A DNA stretch of 64,000 nucleotides from Novosphingobium sp049354825 (GTDB lineage Bacteria; Pseudomonadota; Alphaproteobacteria; Sphingomonadales; Sphingomonadaceae): the NCBI RefSeq assembly GCF_049354825.1, contig NZ_CP186480.1:2480001-2544000 (forward strand), read 5' to 3'. Shown piece after piece: positions 27,458 to 36,878 of this stretch (positions within the stretch are counted from its first letter, which is position 1; each line of letters begins with the position of its first letter). Under the pieces are notes generated by a model, which saw only the letters and a list, made by a program, of their open reading frames with translations, ran no database searches and was not told where the DNA came from. The translations under genes and the position numbers were made by a program.

Positions 27458-28153
27458 ATGAAAACAGCCCGCATGTTCGCTCCGCTGCTCGCCCTGACGC
27501 TGGCCGGCGCCTGCCAGAAGTCGCCCGACAGCGCCGCCGAGCCCTCCGCCGCCGCACACGGCCCATCCGCCTTTCCCAGCGACGATCATGGGGTGGCCGA
27601 GGATCACGCGGTCGCCATCGGCCCTGATCCCTACGCCTCGCCGTCGACCGGAACGCACTCGCCGGAAGGCCCGCTCGCGGCCGCGCTGACCCGCGCCGAA
27701 TGGGCCAAGGCGGACAACCGCGCTCGCTGTGCCCCGCTCGCCTTCACCGCCGATGGCGCCGCCGGCGGCAACGCGCGCCGCGCCAATTTCGCCGGCGGCT
27801 GGGCGGTCGCCTTCGACACCCCGGCGCAGCGCTCGGCCTACGGTATCGCCGGGGTCGGCGCGCTACCCGATGACGACCTGCCGTACGCCGCGCGCCGCAG
27901 CCGCCTGGCCAGCACCTGGCCTTACGCCTGGGCCTCCAACGACATCGGGAAATTGCCGCCGGCATCCTACGCCGGTTTCGGCCGCGAAGGCTTCGGCGCC
28001 TATACTGACGCCAACCCCAAGGGCCTGGGCGTCAAGTCGGTCGCCTACCTGATCGTCCCCGGCCAGCGCTGCTTGTACAACGTCTGGACCACGCTGGGCC
28101 GCGCCCATCTGGAGCGGCTGCTGAACGGGCTGACGATCATCGCCGTGAAATAG
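27458..28153 (+). CDS. Predicted lipoprotein, function unknown
   Basis: A 231-residue protein with a lipoprotein signal (KTARMFAPLLALTLAGAC, lipobox LAGAC). The mature protein has an N-terminal flexible region, then a compact domain beginning near LAAALTRAEWAKADNR. Conserved-looking parts are FAGGWAVAFDTP, SAYGIAG and GQRCLYNVWTTLG; the two late cysteines could pair. I do not recognise the family, though proteins of this kind recur in sphingomonads. It is divergent from the 49-residue gene. Confidence 0.7.
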   Translation: MKTARMFAPLLALTLAGACQKSPDSAAEPSAAAHGPSAFPSDDHGVAEDHAVAIGPDPYASPSTGTHSPEGPLAAALTRAEWAKADNRARCAPLAFTADGAAGGNARRANFAGGWAVAFDTPAQRSAYGIAGVGALPDDDLPYAARRSRLASTWPYAWASNDIGKLPPASYAGFGREGFGAYTDANPKGLGVKSVAYLIVPGQRCLYNVWTTLGRAHLERLLNGLTIIAVK

Positions 28154-28191
28154 CTGCGCGCGCCGCCCTCATGCGCCGGCGAAGCCGCTCG

Positions 28192-28752
28192 TCAGTCCCG
28201 CTTGTACGTGCCGGTCAGCACCGCCACGCCCAGCACGGTGTCCTCGATCTCGTCGAGCACGGCGTCGCGGTCGCTGCCGACCGAGAGTTCGAGCGGTTCG
28301 CTGAGCGCGAAGAGCTGGAAAACGTAGTCGTGCACGCCGTGGCCCGGCGGCGGATCGGGGGCGAGCCACTCGCTGGCATTCATCGACATTTCGCCCAGCA
28401 CCGGCGGCTCCTCGCCTTCCAGCAGCACCCCGGCGGCCGGCTTCATGCCCCAGCCCAGCCAGTGGACCAGCGGCTGCGGGGCGGGCGCATCGGGATCCTC
28501 GACGATCAGGACCAGGCCCTTCGTGCCGGCCGGCGGCGCCGTCCAGGCCAGCGGCGGAGCGCAGGCGTCCTCCTCGTCGGCGGTGAACATCGGGTCAAGC
28601 GCGGCGCCGTCGGCGAAGGCCGGGCTGGTCAGCGTGAAGCCGCCGGCGTGGAGCGTATCCTCGCCCCCCAGCCGCGCCACCGCCAGCTTGCCGTGGCCGG
28701 CGCGCAGCTTCGAGATCGCCTTGCCCAGCCAGACGGGTACGTGTTCGAGCAT
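28192..28752 (-). CDS. YbhB/YbcL (PEBP, Raf-kinase-inhibitor-like) family protein
   Basis: A 186-residue phosphatidylethanolamine-binding-protein fold. The ligand-site motifs are APPLAWTAPPAGTKGLVLIV with DPDAPAPQPLVHWL, then PPPGHGVHDYVFQLFAL. Bacterial members are cytoplasmic or periplasmic proteins of unclear role. The ATG at 28752 follows GAAGGA with a 12-bp gap. Upstream on the same strand, GGAAC (28812-28816) and CGTC (28792-28795) are 16 bp apart, a near-match to the EcfG promoter. Confidence 0.9.
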   Translation of the reverse strand: MLEHVPVWLGKAISKLRAGHGKLAVARLGGEDTLHAGGFTLTSPAFADGAALDPMFTADEEDACAPPLAWTAPPAGTKGLVLIVEDPDAPAPQPLVHWLGWGMKPAAGVLLEGEEPPVLGEMSMNASEWLAPDPPPGHGVHDYVFQLFALSEPLELSVGSDRDAVLDEIEDTVLGVAVLTGTYKRD

Positions 28753-28877
28753 CGTAAAAAATCGTCCTTCGTCGTGTCGGTTCGCCCCCCTGACGCATGG
28801 CCGCGCCATCGGTTCCGGAACCCGGGGCCGTCTGCGTGCTTTTAGACGGCACAGGCCGCGAATGAAAAGGACGCGCG

Positions 28878-29366
28878 ATGAACGCCAGGCAGATCGTTAC
28901 CGGAGCCATCCTGGGCGGCGCCCTGTTCGGCGCGTTCCTGGGCATGACCACCCCCACCGCCATGGCCACCCATGCCGAGGACGATTGGCGCGCCCGCCTG
29001 CCGACAACGCAGGTCGCCACGCTGGTCCAGCCCGACCAGGTCGCCTACAACTTCGGCACGCCCGAGAGCGTCGCGCCCGAGTTCAACATCTACCACGGCA
29101 TCGATGCGGCCGAGCGCGATCGCTACATCGCCTTTCAGCGCGAACAGGACGATCGTTTCGCCCGCCTCCAGTCCGAGGCGGAGGCCCAGGTGACCCGGGC
29201 CGAGCGCGAATCGGCGCGGGCCGAAGCCGCTGCAATGCGCGCCGATGCCGCCCGCGCCGATGCCGCCGCCGCCATGGCCGCGCCGCAGCAGGCGGACGGC
29301 GCCGACGGGGCGCCCGCCGATGCCGATCCAGCCGACACGGCCAAGCCCGCCTCGACCGAGGCTTGA
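28878..29366 (+). CDS. Secreted or anchored coiled-coil protein, function unknown
   Basis: A 162-residue protein. Its N-terminus (residues 1-30) is a signal peptide or anchor with GAILGGALFGAFLGM. The middle contains VAYNFGTPESVAPEFNIYHG, and an Ala/Arg/Glu-rich helix of about 50 residues (RLQSEAEAQVTRAERESA) is likely a coiled coil. The tail is Ala/Asp/Pro low complexity. No family recognised. Confidence 0.65.
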   Translation: MNARQIVTGAILGGALFGAFLGMTTPTAMATHAEDDWRARLPTTQVATLVQPDQVAYNFGTPESVAPEFNIYHGIDAAERDRYIAFQREQDDRFARLQSEAEAQVTRAERESARAEAAAMRADAARADAAAAMAAPQQADGADGAPADADPADTAKPASTEA

Positions 29367-29396
29367 CCCGGCCGCGCCGGCGCCTAGCCTGAAGCG

Positions 29397-29726
29397 GTGA
29401 CGACGCGCTTTCGCACCTTTGCCGAGTTCTGGCCCTTTTACCTGCGCGAGCACAGCCGCCCGGCCACGCGCGCGCTGCATTACGTGGGAACATCGCTGCT
29501 GGCGGTGATCGCGCTGGCTGCGCTGCTGACGGGACGAATGGCGCTGTTCGCGGCCTTGCCGGTGGCGGGCTACGGCCTTGCCTGGCTCGCCCACTTCGCG
29601 GTGGAGCGCAACCGGCCCGCGACCTTTACCCATCCGCTGTGGAGCCTGGCCGCCGAAATCCGCATGTGGGCGCTGTGGCTGACCGGGCGGCTTGGGCCGG
29701 AACTGAGGCGCGCCGGCGTGGCCTGA
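29397..29726 (+). CDS. DUF962 (Mpo1-like) membrane protein
   Basis: A 109-residue protein with two or three TM helices. The family marks are FWPFYLREHSRPATRALHYVGT near the start and YGLAWLAHFAVERNRPATF in the middle, which keep the His residues (H19, H28, H67) used for iron by the yeast dioxygenase Mpo1. Yeast Mpo1 acts in alpha-oxidation of 2-hydroxy fatty acids from phytosphingosine, which would suit a sphingolipid-making sphingomonad, but this is inference. The start is GTG at 29397. Confidence 0.85.
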   Translation: MTTRFRTFAEFWPFYLREHSRPATRALHYVGTSLLAVIALAALLTGRMALFAALPVAGYGLAWLAHFAVERNRPATFTHPLWSLAAEIRMWALWLTGRLGPELRRAGVA

Positions 29727-29731
29727 GGGCC

Positions 29732-29756
29732 GGAACATCGCCCGGCAGCGTGCGTT
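29732..29756 (+). promoter_or_regulatory. EcfG-type general stress promoter for the OmpV/MipA gene
   Basis: GGAAC (29732-29736), a 16-bp spacer and CGTT (29753-29756) match the EcfG consensus. The -10 lies 26 bp before the ATG at 29783, and the promoter sits just after the stop of the DUF962 gene. Confidence 0.75.
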
Positions 29757-29782
29757 TGCCAGCGCGAAAGGGGCACCGTTTC

Positions 29783-30670
29783 ATGTCCATCCGCCACGCA
29801 TTCCTTGCCGTATCCGCCTTGGCCGCCAGCTGGGCGCTGCCCGCCGCCGCGCAGGACGCCACCGCGCCGACCGCGCCGCCCCCGGGGGATAGCGCGCCGC
29901 CGGCGCGGCCGGCCTCGGTCTATGATGGCAACTGGCTGACCGCGGGCGCCGGTGCCGCCTATGCGCCCGACTATTCGGGATCGAACGACTACAAGCTCAG
30001 CGTGCTGCCGGTGGTGACCGGCAAGCTGGGCGCGATCGGCATCAGCCCGCGCCGCGCCGGCCTGGCGTTCGACCTCATCAACAACAGCGGCGGCAAGGTC
30101 GACCTGATCCTGGGCCCGGTGGCAGCGCTGCGGTTCGAGCGGAGCGGGTCCATCAAGGATCCCTACGTGGCCGCGCTCGGCAAGAAGAAGAAAGCCATCG
30201 AACTGGGCGGCACGGTCGGCCTCGGCTTCAGCCAGGTGCTGAACCCGTACGACAAGCTCAGCATGACGGTGGACGTGCTGAAGGACGTCAACGGCGCGCA
30301 CCGCGGCACGCTGGTGACCCCGTCGGTCAGCTACCTCACCCCGCTCAGCCGCGGGATCGCCGCCACGCTGTCGTTGTCGGCGACGCACGGCAGCGACCGC
30401 TTCGTCGACTATTACTCCTCGGTCACCCCGGCGCAGTCGCTCGCCAGCGGGCTGCCGGCGTTTGCCGCCCGCGGCGGCTGGACCAGCGCCGGCGCCACCC
30501 TGCTGACTGGCTTCGACCTCGACGGCGACCTCACCAACGGGGGCGCGGCCGTATTCCTGCTGGGCGGCTATTCGCGCCAGCTGGGCGATACGGCGGCCTC
30601 GCCAATCGTGTCGCTACGCGGCAAGAAGGGCACGTTCCTGGTGGGCGGCGGGATCGGGTACACGTTCTAG
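29783..30670 (+). CDS. MipA/OmpV family outer-membrane protein
   Basis: A 295-residue protein with a cleavable signal (ALAASWALPAAAQ) and a beta-barrel-like pattern ending in Phe (GGIGYTF), typical of outer-membrane proteins. The family layout is seen in WLTAGAGAAYAPDYSGSNDY near the N-terminus and the repeated aromatic strands. MipA acts as a scaffold for murein synthesis enzymes in E. coli, while OmpV-like members are adhesins or porin-like, so the role here is open. An EcfG-type promoter precedes it, which suggests envelope-stress use. Confidence 0.88.
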   Translation: MSIRHAFLAVSALAASWALPAAAQDATAPTAPPPGDSAPPARPASVYDGNWLTAGAGAAYAPDYSGSNDYKLSVLPVVTGKLGAIGISPRRAGLAFDLINNSGGKVDLILGPVAALRFERSGSIKDPYVAALGKKKKAIELGGTVGLGFSQVLNPYDKLSMTVDVLKDVNGAHRGTLVTPSVSYLTPLSRGIAATLSLSATHGSDRFVDYYSSVTPAQSLASGLPAFAARGGWTSAGATLLTGFDLDGDLTNGGAAVFLLGGYSRQLGDTAASPIVSLRGKKGTFLVGGGIGYTF

Positions 30671-30686
30671 GATAAGGGATCGGCAC

Positions 30687-31688
30687 ATGGACCTCGGATT
30701 CGTCGGGCTTGGCCGCATGGGCGGCAACATGGTGCGCCGCCTTGCGAAAGCAGGCGTGCGAGCGCACATCTTTTCGCTCGACGCGGACGAGCGCCGCACC
30801 CTGGCCGAGGAAACCGGCGCCGTTCCCTGCGAAAGCCTGGAAGCGCTGGTGTCGGGCCTGGACGCGCCGCGTACCGTGTGGATTATGGTCCCGTCGGGCA
30901 AGCCGACCCAGGGCGTGATCGACCAGCTCACCGCACTGCTGTCGCCCGGCGACACGATCATCGACGGCGGCAACTCCTATTACCGCGACAGCGTTCGGCG
31001 CGCCGCCGAACTGGCCGAACGGCATATCGCGTTCCTCGATTGCGGGACCAGCGGCGGGCTGTTCGGGCTCGACCGCGGGTACTCGCTGATGGTCGGCGGC
31101 GACGACGTGGCGGTGCGGCGCAACGAGCCGATCTTCAAGGCGCTGGCCCCCGGGATCGAGGCCGCCCCGCGCACCCCCGCGCACCAGGACAAACCAGAGG
31201 CGCCGGGCGAATCCGGCTGGCTCCACTGCGGCAAGGCGGGGGCCGGGCACTATGTGAAGATGGTCCACAACGGGGTCGAGTACGGCATCATGCAGGCCTT
31301 CGCCGAAGGCTTCGCGCTGTTCGCCAGCGCCGCCGATCCCGCCGTCCCGTCCGAGCGCGCCTACGATTTCGATCTCGCCGCGATTGCCGAGGTGTGGCGC
31401 CGCGGCTCGGTCGTGTCCTCGTGGCTGCTCGACCTGGGGACCGAGGCGCTGGCCGGCGGCAAGGGTCTGGACGATTACAGCCCGCGCGTTGCCGATTCGG
31501 GCGAAGGGCGCTGGACGCTCAACTCCGCGATCGAGCAGGGCGTGGCCACCCCGGTTATCGCCGACGCGCTGTTCGCGCGCTTCACCAGCCACGACGATAC
31601 CGGCACCGCCAACCGCTTCCTGTCGGCGCTGCGCAACAAGTTCGGCGGGCATGACGGCGTGCCCAAGGCGGGCGAGGTCAAGACCTAG
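30687..31688 (+). CDS. gnd: 6-phosphogluconate dehydrogenase, decarboxylating (short YqeC/GndA type)
   Basis: Oxidative decarboxylation of 6-phosphogluconate to ribulose-5-phosphate. The 333-residue protein is of the short class. The nucleotide loop is GFVGLGRMGGNM (4-15). DGGNSYYRDS and CGTSGG form the substrate site, and CGKAGAGHYVKMVHNGVEYG carries the catalytic Lys. The C-terminal domain is about 150 residues shorter than in E. coli Gnd, as in the Bacillus YqeC and Zymomonas/Gluconobacter types. Cofactor choice cannot be told. The gap to OmpV is 16 bp. Confidence 0.92.
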   Translation: MDLGFVGLGRMGGNMVRRLAKAGVRAHIFSLDADERRTLAEETGAVPCESLEALVSGLDAPRTVWIMVPSGKPTQGVIDQLTALLSPGDTIIDGGNSYYRDSVRRAAELAERHIAFLDCGTSGGLFGLDRGYSLMVGGDDVAVRRNEPIFKALAPGIEAAPRTPAHQDKPEAPGESGWLHCGKAGAGHYVKMVHNGVEYGIMQAFAEGFALFASAADPAVPSERAYDFDLAAIAEVWRRGSVVSSWLLDLGTEALAGGKGLDDYSPRVADSGEGRWTLNSAIEQGVATPVIADALFARFTSHDDTGTANRFLSALRNKFGGHDGVPKAGEVKT

Positions 31689-31721
31689 ACGCGCGCCCCG
31701 CGCCGCCCTACAACCGCGCCC

Positions 31722-31812
31722 ATCCCCGGGGAGCGCGCCTGCGCTGAGAGGGGTGGGCTAGGCTCCACCCGACCCGTCGAACCTGAACCCGTTAGCACGG
31801 GCGGAGGGAGGG
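31722..31812 (+). promoter_or_regulatory. TPP riboswitch (THI element) upstream of thiC
   Basis: The conserved THI-box blocks appear in order: CGGGGAGC at about 31727, GCTGAGAGG at 31742-31750, the P3 stem GGTGGGCTAGGCTCCACC, GACCCGTCGAACCTGAACCC (31771-31790) and GCGGAGGGAG at the 3' end. P1 pairs CCC near 31725 with GGG near 31806. It lies 47 bp before the thiC ATG, so control of translation start is likely. Confidence 0.93.
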
Positions 31813-31858
31813 CCGGCAACCGCGCTCTTGTTCCGTCCTTCGAAGGACACGCGCGCAT

Positions 31859-33742
<1,884 letters not shown>

Positions 33743-33766
33743 TGCACGGCTCCAAGCACATATGAC

Positions 33767-33784
33767 AAAGCTATATATGGCTTT
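33767..33784 (+). promoter_or_regulatory. AT-rich 18-bp dyad upstream of the DUF4160/DUF2442 pair
   Basis: AAAGCTATATATGGCTTT is a palindrome except for one T-G pair. It lies in a distinctly AT-rich stretch between thiC and the DUF4160 start, 63 bp ahead of it. It could be an operator for the gene pair or a weak terminator of thiC; sequence does not decide. Confidence 0.4.
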
Positions 33785-33846
33785 TGTAAGCTTGTCGGAT
33801 CGACGCGGTTGGCTCTCCTAAGGGCGACTATCGCAAGGAGCACGCC

Positions 33847-34089
33847 ATGCCCACCGTCCTGAGGATCGGCCCTTACCGCTTCTACTTCTTCAGCAACGAG
33901 GGCGACGAGCCGCCGCACATCCACGTCGATCGCGACGATGCGACCGCCAAGCTTTGGCTCGATCCCGCCAGTCTTGCCGCGAGCCGCGGCTTTCGCCCGA
34001 AGGAGATCGGTGCCATACTCGGCATCGTGGCCGAACACCGCGACGCGATGCTGGAGGCATGGCATGACCATTTTGGAACGGGTAACTGA
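33847..34089 (+). CDS. DUF4160 domain protein
   Basis: An 80-residue protein with the family signature RIGPYRFYFFSNEGDEPPHIHVDRDD, in which the PHIHV histidines are kept, and AKLWLDPASLA after it. DUF4160 proteins usually occur directly before a DUF2442 gene and are often listed as putative toxin-antitoxin partners, without firm proof. AAGGAG precedes the ATG. The end overlaps the DUF2442 start by 26 bp. Confidence 0.88.
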   Translation: MPTVLRIGPYRFYFFSNEGDEPPHIHVDRDDATAKLWLDPASLAASRGFRPKEIGAILGIVAEHRDAMLEAWHDHFGTGN

Positions 34090-34324
34090 CGAACGCGTCA
34101 GCGACGTGCGCATCAGCGACGATACCCTGACAGTCGACTTGATGGACGGCCGCACCATTGCTGTCCCCACGGCATGGTATCCCCGCCTTGCTGGTGCCTC
34201 CCCGGAGCAGCGCGCCAACTGGACGATCTGTGGAGGCGGCTATGGAATCCACTGGCCCGATCTTGACGAGGACTTGAGCACAAGCGGCCTGTTGCGCGGC
34301 ACGCCAGCACCGAAGGCAGCCTGA
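34064..34324 (+). CDS. DUF2442 domain protein
   Basis: An 86-residue protein with the DUF2442 pattern: VSDVRISDDTLTVDLMDGRT, the PTAWYPRLAGASPEQR stretch and YGIHWPDLDEDLS. DUF2442 is thought to be an antitoxin- or regulator-like fold paired with DUF4160. Its ATG lies inside the DUF4160 gene, so the two are translationally coupled. Confidence 0.88.
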   Translation: MTILERVTDERVSDVRISDDTLTVDLMDGRTIAVPTAWYPRLAGASPEQRANWTICGGGYGIHWPDLDEDLSTSGLLRGTPAPKAA

Positions 34325-34421
34325 TTCCCGCGCGTCCGCTCCGCGCTGGCGCGCTGACGATGCTGCTGGGGGCGCCGAAGGGCCTGCCTGTCTGAACGAC
34401 GACCATCGCGCGCATGGCCCG

Positions 34422-35063
34422 CTACTCACCCACCACCAACCGCTCCACCAGCCGCCGCAACTCCGCCGGCGTCGTGTGGCCGGCGACAACCTCGTGGTAG
34501 CCGATGCCCGCCTTGCGCAGGGCTTCCTTTTTGACCGCGTCGCGCGCGGCGGCGGCGCTGCCGGGGAGGTGGTGGCCGGTGCCCTGGTATTCGATCGCGT
34601 GGCGGACGCGGGCCTGGGGGTCCATCAGCGCGAAATCGACGCGCTTGGCATTGATCGCGGCGTAGGCCTGCGGATCGGGGGAGGACAGGAATTCGCCCAG
34701 GCTGACTTGCGCCATCACCTGCCAGCAGCCGCCGCGCGCGGCCACGGCCTTGTCCAGCGCGTCGAACACCGCCGCTTCGGGCCGGTTGAGCAGCGCGCGC
34801 GGGCTGAACTCCGCCTCCATAACGCAGCGCAGTTGCTCGGCCGCGTCGAGCATGCGGCGCGCCGCCGTGCCCTCGACGGCCGTGAACGGGCCGCGCCCGC
34901 CCGCCTTGCGGCCCGCCCAATAGGCGCGGCGCTCGGCCCGCTTCTGCCCTTCGGTCACCCGCTCGACCGCGATGCCCATGGCCGCGCCCGCCGCCAGCAC
35001 GATGGCCAGCAGCCAGGGCTTGTCGATCAGGGCAACGAGTTCGGGTGGCAATGCAAACGCCAT
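34422..35063 (-). CDS. DUF2726 domain protein with an N-terminal membrane anchor
   Basis: A 213-residue protein. Residues about 15-33 form a TM helix and a basic region follows. The DUF2726 domain (about 75-210) has LLNRPEAAVFDALDKAV, INAKRVDFALMDP and HAIEYQGTGHH, which resembles the restriction-endonuclease-like fold with its D-ExQ pattern. The family is of unknown function; nuclease activity is a guess from fold. It is convergent with the DUF2442 gene. Confidence 0.78.
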   Translation of the reverse strand: MAFALPPELVALIDKPWLLAIVLAAGAAMGIAVERVTEGQKRAERRAYWAGRKAGGRGPFTAVEGTAARRMLDAAEQLRCVMEAEFSPRALLNRPEAAVFDALDKAVAARGGCWQVMAQVSLGEFLSSPDPQAYAAINAKRVDFALMDPQARVRHAIEYQGTGHHLPGSAAAARDAVKKEALRKAGIGYHEVVAGHTTPAELRRLVERLVVGE

Positions 35064-35167
35064 GGCGGGTCCTGTCAGGCCGACGACAGCCGCCCTGATA
35101 CCGAAGCATTCCTACCCAATCCTTGCGCCCCGGCCCGGGTCCCGGGCCTGCGTGGCCAGACGCCCGA

Positions 35168-35332
35168 TCAGTCGCCCTTGTCGCCTTCGTTTCGCGGCTT
35201 CTTGGTTTTCGCGTGGCGCTGGTCGTCCTGGCTCAAGGAGCGGTGCTGGTCGTCGCTGTCGCCGAAGGTGCCGTCGTCGTTGCGGCGTTGATAGCGCTTT
35301 TCGTGCGGCTGGATGAGTTCGCGTTCGGACAT
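35168..35332 (-). CDS. 54-residue hydrophilic protein under an EcfG-type promoter
   Basis: A complete small frame that starts MSERELIQPHEKRYQRR and ends GDKGD, very rich in charged residues and Gln. AAGGAG lies 7 bp before the ATG at 35332. Further upstream an exact EcfG-type promoter (35360-35385) points at it. Charge and size suggest an unstructured stress protein; no family recognised. Confidence 0.75.
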   Translation of the reverse strand: MSERELIQPHEKRYQRRNDDGTFGDSDDQHRSLSQDDQRHAKTKKPRNEGDKGD

Positions 35333-35359
35333 GGCCTATCTCCTTGATACGCCTACCAC

Positions 35360-35385
35360 AACGCCGCGGCGATTCGCCGGGTTCC
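35360..35385 (-). promoter_or_regulatory. EcfG-type general stress promoter for the 54-residue gene
   Basis: On the minus strand GGAAC (35381-35385), a 17-bp spacer and CGTT (35360-35363) match the consensus. The -10 is 27 bp before the ATG at 35332. Confidence 0.75.
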
Positions 35386-35712
35386 CGCGCCGGTCCATCA
35401 CCCTCTCGCGCACCGGCGCTTTCCTACAGCGGCGATTTTTGCCTTAAGCCGGGCGGTGGATCGCTTCATCAGACCTGGCACCCGGCCCGCGGCAAAAGTC
35501 ACAGCCGTGCGTGACCTTGCGCGCCGGTCCCGCGGCCGGGCCGGGCGGGCGAGCGGCGCGAGGCAAGGGTTTCGGCGGGTTCGGGCGCGGGGCAACAAGT
35601 CGCCCTGGACCGTGTCAAAGGTGTCAAGCAGCCGTCCGCCGGGCCCTTGCCTTGCGGAGCGAACGGGAGCAGGTTTCGGCCCGGGTCGCTTCCTTGGGGA
35701 AGGGGACCCGTC
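35386..35712 (+). other. 327-bp intergenic region without a supported gene
   Basis: Between the stress promoter and the DUF6632 gene. Frames here are short, Arg-rich and without ribosome sites, so I call no gene. The stretch just before 35713 has GGGGAAGGGGACC, the probable ribosome site of the next gene. No strong hairpin or repeat was noticed. Confidence 0.4.
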
Positions 35713-36120
35713 ATGACTTACACACGCCTGCTGCAAATCGCCCTCGTCGCCTTTGGCGCGGTGTTCTGCCTGGTCTGGCCGTTGACGATCGTCTGGCCGG
35801 CCGGCTGGGCCTGGCACGATGGTCCGCCGATGGCGTCGCACTATTTCATGATGATCGTGGGGGTCTATGCCACGCTCGGCCTGTTCCTGATCGCGGCAGC
35901 GCGCGATCCGCTCGCCCATGCCTCGCTGATCTGGTTCACCGCGGTGTCCAGCGCGGTCCACGCCGTGATCATGGCGGCGCAGGCCTCGGCCGATCCGATG
36001 CAGGGCGGCCACCTGGTCGGCGATGTGCCGGCGCTGCTGCTGGTCGCGGTCGCGTTCGGCGTGTTGCTGCCGCGGGCCCGCGCCGAAGCCGGGCGTGACG
36101 GCGTGCTGCGAACCGCCTGA
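35713..36120 (+). CDS. DUF6632-like small membrane protein
   Basis: A 135-residue inner-membrane protein with four hydrophobic helices. Conserved-looking parts are FCLVWPLTIVWPAGWAWH, VGVYATLGLFLIAAARDPLAH, IWFTAVSSAVHAVIMAAQ and GHLVGDVPALLLVAVA. This fits the DUF6632 family as I recall it; function unknown. The start at 35713 is chosen for the ribosome site. Confidence 0.75.
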   Translation: MTYTRLLQIALVAFGAVFCLVWPLTIVWPAGWAWHDGPPMASHYFMMIVGVYATLGLFLIAAARDPLAHASLIWFTAVSSAVHAVIMAAQASADPMQGGHLVGDVPALLLVAVAFGVLLPRARAEAGRDGVLRTA

Positions 36121-36129
36121 CCGGCGCGG

Positions 36130-36162
36130 CGGGCGGGCGGAACATTCGCGCCCTCCCGCCCG
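36130..36162 (+). terminator. Possible GC-rich terminator after the DUF6632 gene
   Basis: Inverted arms 36130-36140 and 36152-36162 (eight pairs of CGGGCGGG, one mismatch, then two more) lie 9 bp after the stop. Only two T's follow. The hairpin overlaps the EcfG-type promoter of the CBS gene, so end of one transcript and start of the next share this DNA. Confidence 0.45.
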
Positions 36163-36164
36163 TT
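36139..36164 (+). promoter_or_regulatory. EcfG-type general stress promoter for the CBS-domain gene
   Basis: GGAAC (36139-36143), a 17-bp spacer and CGTT (36161-36164) match the consensus. The -10 is 34 bp before the ATG at 36199. Confidence 0.75.
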
Positions 36165-36198
36165 GGCCCGGGGTACCCATCAAGCAAAGGATGCCCCC

Positions 36199-36606
36199 AT
36201 GCAGATTTCCGAACTGATGACCGCCGATCCCCAGGCGGCCAACGCGACCGACAGCCTCAAGACCGTCGCCGCGCAGATGCAGGCGGGCGATTTCGGCTCG
36301 GTCCCCGTGCTCGACGGTGGCAAGCTGGCCGGCGTGGTGACCGACCGCGACATCGCCGTGCGCGGCGTGGCCCAGGGGATGAGCTGCGACGAACCGGTCT
36401 CCGGCGTGATGACCGCCGACCCGGTCTGCGTAGCCCCCGATTGCGACGTCGACGAGGCCGCCCAGCTGATGCAGGACAAGCAGATCCGGCGTCTCTACGT
36501 GACCGACAATGATGCGCTGGTCGGCGTGGTGGCCCTGGCCGACGTCGTCGCCAGCGCGGGCGACCGGCTGTCGGGCCAGACGATCGAGAAGATCTCCGAA
36601 AGCTGA
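36199..36606 (+). CDS. CBS-domain pair protein
   Basis: A 135-residue cytoplasmic protein made of two CBS motifs (Bateman module). The first has LKTVAAQMQAGDFGSVPVLD and GVVTDRDIAVRGVA; the second DVDEAAQLMQDKQIRRLYV and VGVVALADVV. Such stand-alone pairs bind adenine nucleotides and often sense energy state. AAAGGA precedes the ATG. An EcfG-type promoter makes it a probable stress gene. Confidence 0.9.
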   Translation: MQISELMTADPQAANATDSLKTVAAQMQAGDFGSVPVLDGGKLAGVVTDRDIAVRGVAQGMSCDEPVSGVMTADPVCVAPDCDVDEAAQLMQDKQIRRLYVTDNDALVGVVALADVVASAGDRLSGQTIEKISES

Positions 36607-36656
36607 CGCCCGCCTCGGCGCTGGCGCCGCCGCCGATTGCCGCCTAGGGATGGGCG

Positions 36657-36878
36657 ATGGCCGATCTCTATCTCAAGGCACTCGAATCCGAGCGGCGCCA
36701 GCTGTGGGCGACCTGCCGGCTGAAAGGCCTGGCGCAGGGCACCCCCGAACGTCAGCGCATCGCCGCGATCGACGAAGCGATCGCGGCGCACCAGGCCAAG
36801 AGCGGAGCGAAAAGCGGGGCGAAGCCGCGGGCGGGAAAGCCGGCCCGGAAAGCCAAGGGGACCGCGCCGCGCGGCTAG
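36657..36878 (+). CDS. Small basic protein, function unknown
   Basis: A 73-residue protein with a helical N-terminal half (LKALESERRQLWATCRLKG) and a Lys/Ala/Pro-rich histone-like tail (SGAKSGAKPRAGKPARKAKG). It might bind nucleic acid. Its last 4 bp overlap the end of the convergent lipocalin gene. Confidence 0.6.
   Translation: MADLYLKALESERRQLWATCRLKGLAQGTPERQRIAAIDEAIAAHQAKSGAKSGAKPRAGKPARKAKGTAPRG

Noticed and set aside
28792..28816. EcfG-like promoter before the YbhB-type gene.
   Set aside because: Same CGTC deviation; not strong enough to call.
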